A DNA stretch of 17,454 nucleotides, taken from NCBI GenBank assembly GCA_031257235.1, contig JAIRPA010000057.1, forward strand, positions 1 to 17,454, in the 5' to 3' direction. A program made the position numbers and the translations under genes. Of this stretch, positions 1 through 6,709 are shown piece by piece. The notes beneath the pieces were generated by a model, which saw nothing but the letters and a program-made list of their open reading frames with translations, searched no databases and was not told the DNA's origin. Position 1 is the stretch's first letter. The number at the start of each line of letters is the position of its first letter. Origin of the DNA: Burkholderiales bacterium (GTDB taxonomy: Bacteria; Pseudomonadota; Gammaproteobacteria; Burkholderiales; Casimicrobiaceae).

Positions 1-2
1 CG

Positions 3-575
3 ATAGAAGGTCTTTTTGATCCCGATATTGTTTGGCCGGAGGGCGCTGCATTTCGTGCGTATGTTGAGCCGGATGGTTACGAATTGAAGTACCCGGAAAT
101 GTTCTTAACCAAAGCAGAGCTTTACGACTATTTGCAAAAAGGGATTGACGCATTTTTGGAACGACACCCTGACAAATTGAATTTGGTAGAGCCTCTTATA
201 AATCTGATGAAAGAGCAAACGGGGCAAAAGTTTGATAAGCCTTATCGTGAGTTGTTTCCCTATTTTGTCTGCCCATATTGTAAACGTGAGAGTGCATATT
301 CGCATGGCTTTACTAATCCGGCAACAATTTTTATTGTAGACCCTAAGTCCGGTAGTTGGAGAATACAAGCGCCAGATGAAAAGTTTACCTACAAAGAAGG
401 GGGCGAAGAAGAGTGTCCCGTGTGTCTTTGGTTGGCGAATGGTGCCGAAAACGAAGCGCCCGAATTTGTTCCAAATCCACAAGATAAGAACCCCGATCAG
501 GCGCAGGAAGCCTATACACAATTTGTTGAGTTGGTGAAACGTGCGCGTGTTGCAGGGGGGAAGTCATCAGGATGA
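3..575 (+). CDS. Unrecognised protein with two CPxC motifs, 5' end missing
   Basis: The reading frame is open from the first bases of the window to a TGA at 573-575, so the true start lies outside. A TTG at 84 is only one possible internal start, and the upstream codons read as a plausible protein (EGLFDPDIVWPEG). The visible 190 residues contain CPYC (encoded near 271-282) and CPVC followed by Leu-Trp (near 415-432). Together these look like a zinc ribbon or zinc knuckle with a long insert between the two cysteine pairs. The EEECPVCLW stretch is reminiscent of the second half of the small cysteine-rich CPCC family, but the first half fits poorly and I do not assign it. There is no signal peptide or membrane segment in the visible part. 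Function is unknown; it is probably cytoplasmic. Confidence 0.7.
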   Translation: MEGLFDPDIVWPEGAAFRAYVEPDGYELKYPEMFLTKAELYDYLQKGIDAFLERHPDKLNLVEPLINLMKEQTGQKFDKPYRELFPYFVCPYCKRESAYSHGFTNPATIFIVDPKSGSWRIQAPDEKFTYKEGGEEECPVCLWLANGAENEAPEFVPNPQDKNPDQAQEAYTQFVELVKRARVAGGKSSG

Positions 576-1068
576 ATGAAGGGGCGAACTGTGTTCGCCC
601 GAAAAAACCGGATTGCGGATCAAGTCCGCAATGACGACGCGCTTTGCGCGTCCGCCGCCCTTTTGGCGGCGTGGATTTTGCGACTTCGCGCAGAATGACG
701 AGGTGAGAGATTGCGGGTTGTTTGCGGGACGCTTGATGCCGGCGTGACCTCTGATCCCTGAAACGCAGAATCCACTCCGCCTTTTGCGGGACGGGCGAGG
801 CAAGACTCGCCCCTACGACGCGCAATGCGCATCACGGCGTTAAACAATAAGCGCCACAATCACACCGCCTTTTAACAAGAAAATGCTTACGTCGTTACCG
901 GAGGGGTTTGTTTGTCGCCAATTCACGACAAATTTCATAAAAAGACCAACGGTTTAGGCAGGATTGCGTCAAAATTGGCTGTAATTTGCCGTAATGTATT
1001 GCCCTGTTGTGTAAAATGGAACGCTTGATTTCAAATAAGCCACGCGAGCGCAAAGCGCATCGTTTTTT
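576..1068. repeat. Gene-free spacer built from palindromic repeats
   Basis: No convincing gene lies in these 493 bases. The first half is a run of hairpins: GGGCGAAC/GTTCGCCC (582-600, loop TGT), the dispersed ATTGCGGA/TCCGCAAT element (612-632), GACGCGC/GCGCGTC (636-652), CGCCGCC/GGCGGCG (653-671) and GGGCGAG/CTCGCCC (793-812). A degenerate CTGATCCCTGA-type repeat lies at about 746-762. The 582-600 hairpin could end transcription of the upstream gene, but it is followed by A residues rather than a T-run on the plus strand. The second half (about 840-1068) is AT-richer and should hold the mla promoter. A TAAAAT at 1012-1017 could be a -10 box, but I find no well-spaced -35. Confidence 0.75.
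612..632. repeat. Dispersed 21-bp hairpin repeat, copy 1
   Basis: Perfect 8-bp inverted repeat ATTGCGGA/TCCGCAAT around the loop TCAAG, preceded by CCGG-type sequence and followed by GACG. The same 21 bases recur at 6579-6599 and 14108-14128. When read through in other frames it gives the HCGLDPQS or VIADLIRNP peptides that make false small ORFs. It resembles the REP-like palindromes scattered in many proteobacterial genomes. Confidence 0.9.
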
Positions 1069-1887
1069 ATGAGCGAAATAACTTCCGACATAGCGAACTT
1101 AACCGATGTTTCTTTCGGTTATGACGAATCGCGTCTCATCCTAGACGGCATTTCGATGTCGTTCCCGCGCGGCAAAGTCATTGCCATCATGGGCGGTTCG
1201 GGCTGTGGCAAAACCACCATTCTGCGGCTCTTGGCGGGGCAGGTCACGCCTCGCTTGGGGGAGGTCGATTTCAACGGACGGTCGGTGGCGCGGTTGAGTA
1301 AAAAAGAGTTGTACGCCATGCGGCGGCAAATCGGGTTTTTATTTCAGTTCGGCGCGCTTTTTTCTGATCTCTCAGTTTTTGAAAATGTGGCGTTCCCCAT
1401 TCGAGAACATCTCAACCTGCCCGAAGAAATGATTCGTGATTTGGTTTTGATGAAGTTAAACGCGGTCGGTTTGCGCGGCGCGGCGTCGTTATTCACTAAT
1501 GAGCTCTCCGGCGGCATGGCGCGACGAGTGGCGTTGGCGCGGGCGATTGCGTTGGATCCGCTTTTGATGTTGTACGACGAACCGTTCACGGGGCTTGACC
1601 CGATTTCTTTGGGCGTGGTCGGGCAATTGATTCGACAGCTCAACGACGCGCTCGGCACCACCTCCGTCTTGGTGACGCACGATGTGGTCGAATCGTTGAA
1701 AATCGTCGATTATGTCTACTTTATCGGTAAAGGATGCGTGTTGGCGTCGGGAACGCCGGAAGAAATTTCTCACACCACCGATCCTTTCGTCAAACAATTC
1801 ATTCACGGGGAGCCCGACGGTCCCGTGCCGTTGCACATGAAAGCACCGGAGTTAAGCGCGGATTTTTTCGGAGGCGCGCACGCATGA
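1069..1887 (+). CDS. mlaF: Phospholipid transport ABC ATPase MlaF
   Basis: This is the ATPase of the MlaFEDB inner-membrane complex, which powers phospholipid movement between the periplasmic carrier MlaC and the inner membrane. The 272 residues carry all ABC motifs: Walker A GGSGCGKTT (42-50), Q-loop Gln93, signature LSGGM (146-150), Walker B LLMLYDE (165-171) and the switch His204. The length and C-terminal extension past residue 240 fit MlaF. The ATG at 1069 has no evident Shine-Dalgarno sequence; the preceding bases are a T-run. It is the first gene of the operon, and its stop overlaps the mlaE start in ATGA. Identity is supported mainly by the following mlaE, D, A, C and B. Confidence 0.95.
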   Translation: MSEITSDIANLTDVSFGYDESRLILDGISMSFPRGKVIAIMGGSGCGKTTILRLLAGQVTPRLGEVDFNGRSVARLSKKELYAMRRQIGFLFQFGALFSDLSVFENVAFPIREHLNLPEEMIRDLVLMKLNAVGLRGAASLFTNELSGGMARRVALARAIALDPLLMLYDEPFTGLDPISLGVVGQLIRQLNDALGTTSVLVTHDVVESLKIVDYVYFIGKGCVLASGTPEEISHTTDPFVKQFIHGEPDGPVPLHMKAPELSADFFGGAHA

Positions 1888-2675
1888 AGATGTTAATCGA
1901 AGGCTTGCGCGGTTTGGGCAGAGAAACTCAGGCCATCTTGACGCGTTTGGGTTTTATCGCACGGTTTTTCGTGGCGTTGATTCGCCGAACGCCGGAATCG
2001 TTTGTGCGCGCGTCTTTAACCTTGCGCGAGATTTATTTTTCGGGGGTTTTGTCCCTGGCCATCATTCTGGTGTCGGGGCTTTTCATCGGGATGGTGTTGG
2101 CGCTTCAGGGGTACGATATTTTGAGTACCTACGGCGCGGGCGATTCTTTGGGCGTATTGGTGGCATTGTCACTCTTGCGGGAGTTGGGTCCCGTGGTGGC
2201 CGCACTCTTGTTTGCCGGACGCGCGGGCAGTGCCATTACCGCCGAGATCGGGTTGATGAAAGCCACCGAACAATTAGACGCGATGGACATGATGGCCGTC
2301 GATCCGATTTCGCGCGTTGCCGCGCCGCGTTTTTGGGGCGGGATGATCTCGATGCCGCTCTTGGCGGCGATGTTCTCGGCGGCGGCGATATTAGGCGCGT
2401 ACGCCATTGCCGTGCCTTTGATCGGGATGGACAGTGGCGCGTTTTGGGGCAACATGCAGGCAGCGGTTGACGTGCGTGTCGATATTTTAAACAGCATCGT
2501 CAAAAGTCTGGTGTTCGGCACCTTGGTTTTGTTGATCGCGGTGTTTGAAGGGTACGATGCCAAACCGACCGCCGAAGGCGTGTCGAGCGCCACCACCAAA
2601 ACCGTGGTGTATTCGTCGCTTGCCATTTTGGCGGCGGACTTTATTTTGACGATTTTTATGTTTCGCGGAGTTTGA
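1884..2675 (+). CDS. mlaE: Phospholipid transport permease MlaE
   Basis: Integral inner-membrane permease of the Mla complex, 263 residues. I chose the ATG at 1884 because it overlaps the mlaF stop (ATGA); a longer frame open from 1734 would run inside mlaF and encodes an Arg/His-rich non-homologous tail. Family hallmarks are the FIGMVLALQGY segment (67-77), the conserved central block from ELGPVVAALLFAGRAGSA (about 100-117) through EQLDAMDMMAVDP (129-141), and the FEGYDAKPTAEGV loop near the C-terminus. Several long hydrophobic helices flank these. It is coupled to mlaF upstream and is separated from mlaD by a single base. Confidence 0.95.
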   Translation: MKMLIEGLRGLGRETQAILTRLGFIARFFVALIRRTPESFVRASLTLREIYFSGVLSLAIILVSGLFIGMVLALQGYDILSTYGAGDSLGVLVALSLLRELGPVVAALLFAGRAGSAITAEIGLMKATEQLDAMDMMAVDPISRVAAPRFWGGMISMPLLAAMFSAAAILGAYAIAVPLIGMDSGAFWGNMQAAVDVRVDILNSIVKSLVFGTLVLLIAVFEGYDAKPTAEGVSSATTKTVVYSSLAILAADFILTIFMFRGV

Positions 2676-2676
2676 T

Positions 2677-3156
2677 ATGAAACGGGCGACCATTGATTTA
2701 TGGGTAGGTATTTTTGTCGTGCTGGGGCTTGTCGCGTTGTTGTTTTTGGCACTTCAGGTCGGCAACTTGGCAAGCGTCGGGCGTGAGGCAAAAACCTATC
2801 GGATCGAAGCGCATTTCGATAACATCGGCGGGTTAAAACCGCGCGCGCCGGTCAAAGCGGCGGGGGTGGTGGTCGGAAGGGTCGAGCAAATCCGTTTTGA
2901 TCCGAAATTGTATGAAGCCGTGGCGGTGATGAACATCAACGAAAAGTATTCGTTTACCACCGATACGTTAGCGTCCGTGTTGACCTCCGGTTTATTGGGC
3001 GAAGTGTACATTGGCTTGGATGTCGGCGGCAGTGAAGAAATGTTGGTCAACGGTTCCGTGTTGCCGCGAACACAAACACAATCGGCTGTCGTTCTGGAAA
3101 AACTGATCGGTCAGTTTTTCCTGCGTGAATCGACAGCGTCTTCAGGGGGGAAATAA
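2677..3156 (+). CDS. mlaD: MCE-domain phospholipid-binding protein MlaD
   Basis: Membrane-anchored periplasmic MCE protein that forms a hexameric ring on MlaFEB and gives phospholipids a path between MlaC and the permease. A short cytoplasmic N-terminus is followed by one membrane helix (about 8-29) and an MCE domain (about 40-118) with the typical DNIGGLKPRAPVKAAGVVVG stretch. A hydrophobic C-terminal helix (VLEKLIGQFF, 139-148) matches the pore-lining region of the family. At 159 residues it is slightly short but complete. The ATG follows the mlaE stop by one base, which implies translational coupling. Confidence 0.94.
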   Translation: MKRATIDLWVGIFVVLGLVALLFLALQVGNLASVGREAKTYRIEAHFDNIGGLKPRAPVKAAGVVVGRVEQIRFDPKLYEAVAVMNINEKYSFTTDTLASVLTSGLLGEVYIGLDVGGSEEMLVNGSVLPRTQTQSAVVLEKLIGQFFLRESTASSGGK

Positions 3157-3161
3157 TTAAA

Positions 3162-3887
3162 ATGAAGCGAGCCGTCGCCGTCGTTTTGTTATGGGGGTCG
3201 TTATCCGGGTGCGCGACCACCGGAACCCTTTCCGGAGATGATCCGTTAGAGCCGGTCAACCGCGCGATGTTTGCGGTCAACGAACCGATCGAAAAGTTTG
3301 TCATGCGTCCGGTGGTGACGGTTTATACCACAGTGACGCCCAACATCATACAAACCATCATCGGCAATATTTTCGATAACATCGGCGATCTTTTTTCGGG
3401 GTTGGCGGGAGTTTTGCAAGGGAAGTTTGACGAGGCAGGGCATGATTTCGGGCGCGTGATTATCAACACGAGTTTTGGTTTGGGAGGCATGATTGATTTT
3501 GCCTCCGACGCCGGCATTCCGCGCGGGCAACAAGACTTAGGCATGGTCTTGGCGCATTACGGTGTAGGTCCCCGCCCGTATTTGTTTGTGCCGTTGTTGG
3601 GTCCGATGACGGCGCGTGACGGTGTGGGGCGTGCGGCGGGGTCTTTTCTTTCGCCCACGCAGTGGTTGAACGTGCCGACGCGCAATGTCACCTGGGGTTT
3701 GGCGACGATCGACAGCATGGCCGCCGGCGTTAAAATGCTGGATACGCTGGATACGGCGGCGCTGGATCGTTACGCCTTCATCAGAAACGCTTATCTTCAA
3801 CGCCGCGCTTACCAAACCGGGCAGGCGCCGTACAAAACAAGCGATGATGAAGATTTGAGTGATTTATTCGACGAAGAGGAAAAATGA
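3162..3887 (+). CDS. mlaA: Outer-membrane lipoprotein MlaA (VacJ)
   Basis: Outer-membrane component that removes mislocalised phospholipids from the outer leaflet and hands them to MlaC. The signal peptide ends in a lipobox LSGC with the lipidated Cys at 17. The residue after it is Ala, not Asp, which fits outer-membrane sorting. The family signature DPLEPVNRAMFAVNE (27-41) and the later YLFVPLLGP block (140-148) are both present. The C-terminus is strongly acidic (DDEDLSDLFDEEEK). The start lies 5 bases after mlaD, with a purine-rich AGGGGGG about 11 bases upstream. Its place between mlaD and mlaC differs from E. coli, where mlaA is unlinked, and is, from memory, typical of Betaproteobacteria. 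Confidence 0.95.
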   Translation: MKRAVAVVLLWGSLSGCATTGTLSGDDPLEPVNRAMFAVNEPIEKFVMRPVVTVYTTVTPNIIQTIIGNIFDNIGDLFSGLAGVLQGKFDEAGHDFGRVIINTSFGLGGMIDFASDAGIPRGQQDLGMVLAHYGVGPRPYLFVPLLGPMTARDGVGRAAGSFLSPTQWLNVPTRNVTWGLATIDSMAAGVKMLDTLDTAALDRYAFIRNAYLQRRAYQTGQAPYKTSDDEDLSDLFDEEEK

Positions 3888-4504
3888 TGATTCGCAAATG
3901 GATACTTTTTATCGTGACCGCGTTTTTTGCGGGATGGGCATGCGCCCAGAGCGATGCGCCAATCTCGCCTGACGTGTTGGTGCAGCAAACCGTGGATGAA
4001 GTCTTAACGCTCATTAAAACCGATCCGCAAATGCAGGCGGGCAACGTCAAACGGATCAACGAAGTCTTGGATGAAAAGTTGATCGGTCGTTTTGATTTTC
4101 GGCGGATGACCATTTTGGCGATGGGGCGCAATTGGCGGGATGCCACGCCCGATCAACAAAAAGCGTTGGTGGATGAATTCAAAACCTTGTTGGTGCGCAC
4201 CTATTCAAAAGCCCTGACCCAATTTAAAAACGACACCATCGTTGTGAAACCCCTGCGCGCGGCCAATGACGCCAAAGACGTGGTGGTGCGCTCCGAATTT
4301 CAACGCAAAGGCGATAAACCGATTCCGGTGGATTATAGTTTGGTGCGCGCCAATGACGGACAATGGCGTTGCTACGATATTATTGTCGGCGGGGTATCGC
4401 TGGTGACCAACTACCGCGATGATTTTAATTTCAGAGTCAAAGAGACCGGCATTGACGGTTTAATCAAAGCTCTTGCCGATAAAAATCGTGCGTTGGCGCC
4501 TTGA
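3884..4504 (+). CDS. mlaC: Periplasmic phospholipid carrier MlaC
   Basis: Soluble periplasmic shuttle (Tol_Tol_Ttg2 family) that ferries phospholipids between outer-membrane MlaA and inner-membrane MlaD. The N-terminus is a signal peptide with a hydrophobic core (WILFIVTAFFAGW) and likely cleavage near ACA-Q (about residue 21). The mature part has the typical FDFRRMTILAMGRNWRDATP stretch and, near the end, the VTNYRDDF segment. Length 206 residues is normal. Two adjacent ATGs (3884 and 3887) both overlap the mlaA stop, so the start could be one codon shorter. Coupled translation with mlaA is very likely. Confidence 0.94.
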   Translation: MMIRKWILFIVTAFFAGWACAQSDAPISPDVLVQQTVDEVLTLIKTDPQMQAGNVKRINEVLDEKLIGRFDFRRMTILAMGRNWRDATPDQQKALVDEFKTLLVRTYSKALTQFKNDTIVVKPLRAANDAKDVVVRSEFQRKGDKPIPVDYSLVRANDGQWRCYDIIVGGVSLVTNYRDDFNFRVKETGIDGLIKALADKNRALAP

Positions 4505-4521
4505 TCTCTCCTAAAAAAACC

Positions 4522-4842
4522 ATGAACACACCCACACCCGGACTTTCCGATATTTCGCTTTCCAATGAAAACGGAACATGGTGTTTTCGCGGGCACATCA
4601 CGCAAAATAACGCGAATACCGCTTTTTTGTTGAGCGCGAATTCCTTGTTGCCCGAATCGGGCGTGGTCGATTTTTCCGGTGTTTCAAAAGCGGATTCGAC
4701 GGCGTTGAGTTTGATGTTGGCGATCACCCGACGCGCGAATCGGCAAGCGGCAAAACTTGCGTTTCGCGGGGTGTCCGATAATTTAAAAACACTGGCGCGG
4801 GTGTACGGCATTGAACATCTTTTCTTACGTTCTTTAAAATGA
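4522..4842 (+). CDS. mlaB: STAS-domain protein MlaB
   Basis: Small cytoplasmic STAS protein, about 106 residues, that binds MlaF and stabilises or activates the transporter. The core VVDFSGVSKADSTALSLML matches the STAS pattern of a beta-strand, Asp-Ser and a following helix, as in MlaB's conserved DS(A/S)xL motif. An earlier TTG at 4501 overlaps the mlaC stop and would add seven residues; I prefer the ATG because the added residues look unlike a domain start, but neither start has a good Shine-Dalgarno sequence. Its stop overlaps the next gene's start (ATGA). Confidence 0.88.
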   Translation: MNTPTPGLSDISLSNENGTWCFRGHITQNNANTAFLLSANSLLPESGVVDFSGVSKADSTALSLMLAITRRANRQAAKLAFRGVSDNLKTLARVYGIEHLFLRSLK

Positions 4843-5636
4843 CGCAGCTATTCACTGTTGCAATTACGGATATATATCGCGCATTAGTGCGTTTGCCGCT
4901 TGCGGGGTTGTTGGGGTGGCAGGATTTGCGGCAACGGTATCGACGCTCCACCTTAGGTCCCTTTTGGCTGACCATCAGTCAAGGCGTGATGATCGGCATG
5001 ATGGGCGTTTTGTTTTCGCAGATTTTTAAAACCGAGATTGAAGAGTTTTTGCCGTTCATCGCCATCGGGATGATTATGTGGGGTTATATTTCATCCACCA
5101 TCATCGAAAGCGGCATGGTGTTCGTGGCGTCAGAAGGGATTATCAAACAATTGCCGATTCCGATTTTCACCCACGTGTTGCGCATGATGTGGCGCAACAT
5201 TTTGATTTTCGGGCATAACTTATTGATCGTCCCCTTGGTTTTGTTGGCAGTCCAAAAATCCTTGGGATGGGTGGCGTTGTGGTCGATTCCCGGATTTATC
5301 TTGGTCACGGTCAATCTGACATGGATTGTTCTTTTGTTCGGCATTTTGTGTACCCGTTATCGAGACATGCCGCAGATTGTCGCCAGCCTTGTTCAGGTGG
5401 TGTTTTTCTTAACGCCGATTATGTGGATGCCGAAATTGCTCCCTGAGCGAACGGGGGCTTATCTTTTGGACTTCAATCCGTTTTATCACTTATTGAGTAT
5501 TGTGCGTGAGCCTATCTTGGGTGCCATGCCCTCTTTATTGAATTGGGGGGTATCGTTGGGGCTTGCCGTGGCGGGTTGGGGAGTCGCGCTGTTGTTTTAC
5601 GGGCGTTATAAAGCGCGCGTTCCTTATTGGTTATAG
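4839..5636 (+). CDS. ABC-2 polysaccharide exporter permease, Wzm-like
   Basis: Integral membrane protein of 265 residues with about six membrane helices. Near the N-terminus the segment DLRQRYRRSTLGPFWLTI (about 29-46) is the amphipathic interface region that is characteristic of the Wzm/KpsM/TagG ABC-2 family. The segment LTPIMWMPKLLP and the following DFNPFYHLL are also family features. Such permeases move lipid-linked O-antigen, capsule or teichoic acid across the inner membrane. It overlaps mlaB by four bases and is followed three bases later by its ATPase, so it is probably transcribed with the mla genes. The exported substrate cannot be told from the sequence. Confidence 0.88.
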   Translation: MTQLFTVAITDIYRALVRLPLAGLLGWQDLRQRYRRSTLGPFWLTISQGVMIGMMGVLFSQIFKTEIEEFLPFIAIGMIMWGYISSTIIESGMVFVASEGIIKQLPIPIFTHVLRMMWRNILIFGHNLLIVPLVLLAVQKSLGWVALWSIPGFILVTVNLTWIVLLFGILCTRYRDMPQIVASLVQVVFFLTPIMWMPKLLPERTGAYLLDFNPFYHLLSIVREPILGAMPSLLNWGVSLGLAVAGWGVALLFYGRYKARVPYWL

Positions 5637-5638
5637 TT

Positions 5639-6379
5639 ATGGCGTTGATTGAATTTAAAGACGTATGCGCGGATTTCCCGATTTATAACGCAAACGGGCG
5701 TTCTTTAAAGCGGCGACTCATCGAGGTTGCCACCGGCGGCAAATTGGGCGCGGACACTCACGGTCGCGTGGTGGTGCGCGCGTTGGACGGAATCAGTTTT
5801 TCGTTCAAAGACGGAGATCGCGTCGGATTGATCGGACACAACGGCGCCGGCAAAAGCACCTTACTGCGCATGTTAAGCGGCGTTTATAAGCCCTCTTTAG
5901 GGTCGATACGTCTTGAAGGCGAAATCGGTTCGCTGATTGATATTTCTTTAGGGATTGATCCTGAAGCCAGCGGGCGTGAGAATATATTTTTACGCGCGGC
6001 GCTTTTGGGCATGAAAAATTCTCAAATCAAAGAACGCTTAAACGAGATCATCGACTTTTCCGAGCTGGGCGATTTTGTCGATATGCCGGTGCGCACCTAT
6101 TCTTCGGGGATGCACTTGCGTCTCGCGTTTTCGGTGTCCACCATTGTGCGTCCTGAAATTTTATTGATGGATGAATGGCTTTCGGTGGGCGATGAAAATT
6201 TCAAACACAAAGCGGAGGCAAGAATGGCGGAGCTTGTTCAAAACACGCGCATTTTGGTGATTGCCTCGCACGACCGCAAAATGATTGAGCACAATTGCAA
6301 TCGCGCGATTTTGCTGGAGCACGGCAAAATCAAAATGGACGCTTCCCCGAAAGAGGTGTGTTCGGCGTATTTTGGGTAG
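5639..6379 (+). CDS. ABC polysaccharide exporter ATPase, Wzt-like (short form)
   Basis: ATPase partner of the upstream permease. Motifs: Walker A GHNGAGKST (66-74), signature YSSGM (154-158), Walker B ILLMDE (174-179) followed by the WLSVGDENF stretch typical of Wzt/TagH proteins, and switch His211. An N-terminal extension of about 45 residues before the first core strand is also typical of this family. At 246 residues it lacks the C-terminal carbohydrate-binding domain of long Wzt proteins, so it should export without reading a terminal sugar cap. The ATG at 5639 is preferred over a TTG at 5627 that lies inside the permease gene. Confidence 0.9.
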   Translation: MALIEFKDVCADFPIYNANGRSLKRRLIEVATGGKLGADTHGRVVVRALDGISFSFKDGDRVGLIGHNGAGKSTLLRMLSGVYKPSLGSIRLEGEIGSLIDISLGIDPEASGRENIFLRAALLGMKNSQIKERLNEIIDFSELGDFVDMPVRTYSSGMHLRLAFSVSTIVRPEILLMDEWLSVGDENFKHKAEARMAELVQNTRILVIASHDRKMIEHNCNRAILLEHGKIKMDASPKEVCSAYFG

Positions 6380-6482
6380 CAAGGTCGCGCCTAAAACCCA
6401 AAAGTGCAAGGGGACGGACTTCTCCGTCCGGAAAAGGCGCAAACCCCCGTCAGGCTAAAGCCTGCCACCCCCTTTTGTGGAA

Positions 6483-6512
6483 CGCCCAAAAGTGAAAACC
6501 TACTTTTGGGCG
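6483..6512. repeat. 11-bp perfect hairpin with A-tract arms
   Basis: CGCCCAAAAGT pairs perfectly with ACTTTTGGGCG across an 8-base loop. It lies about 100 bases after the Wzt-like gene. No T-run follows the stem, so it is better read as one of the window's A-tract palindromes than as a classical terminator. Confidence 0.75.
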
Positions 6513-6523
6513 GTGTGGGCTAC

Positions 6524-6557
6524 CAAAAAAGGATAGGCAAAGCCTGATCCTTTTTTG
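6524..6557. terminator. Likely bidirectional terminator after the mla-exporter operon
   Basis: CAAAAAAGGAT pairs perfectly with ATCCTTTTTTG (11 bp), and inside it AGGC pairs with GCCT around an AAA loop with one bulged G. The six-T tract at 6551-6556 on the plus strand, and the matching one on the other strand, suit an intrinsic terminator acting either way. It is the best candidate end for the eight-gene transcript starting at mlaF. Confidence 0.65.
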
Positions 6558-6578
6558 TGGGAACGGCGGGAAAACCGG

Positions 6579-6599
6579 ATTGCGGATCAAGTCCGCAAT
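6579..6599. repeat. Dispersed 21-bp hairpin repeat, copy 2
   Basis: Identical to the copies at 612-632 and 14108-14128: ATTGCGGA and TCCGCAAT flank TCAAG. Like copy 1, it is preceded by AAAACCGG. Confidence 0.9.
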
Positions 6600-6709
6600 G
6601 AGGGTGCTTCTGATTCCTGATACCTGACCTCTGATCCCTGTATTACTTTTTGCCGAACCCCGAAACCCTGATTTGCGCTATCCTTGATAAAAATCCACAG
6701 GATATGACT

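Larger units (their letters stand above)
6380..6709. repeat. Repeat- and hairpin-rich spacer before rmlB
   Basis: No gene is supported in this spacer. In order it holds GGACGGA/TCCGTCC (6412-6429), CAGGCT/AGCCTG (6451-6464), an 11-bp CGCCCAAAAGT hairpin (6483-6512), a long A-tract/T-tract hairpin (6524-6557), copy 2 of the 21-bp hairpin repeat (6579-6599), a degenerate CTGATTCCTGATACCTGA-type repeat (6608-6640) and a 19-base segment (6643-6661) shared with both spacers around ygfZ. It divides the mla-exporter operon from rmlBC. The rmlB promoter should lie in the last 100 bases, but I see no convincing pair of boxes. Confidence 0.8.

Noticed and set aside
385..859. Minus-strand ORFs across the spacer before mla
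   Set aside because: They consist of translated palindromic repeats (HCGLDPQS and VIADLIRNP type peptides), not conserved proteins.
1734..1883. N-terminal extension of mlaE inside mlaF
   Set aside because: The extra 50 residues are Arg/His-rich and out of frame with mlaF coding; the ATGA overlap at 1884 gives the normal MlaE start.
6295..6495. Plus-strand 66-residue ORF after the Wzt-like gene
   Set aside because: Overlaps the 3' end of the ATPase gene and continues into palindromic repeats; no protein-like features.
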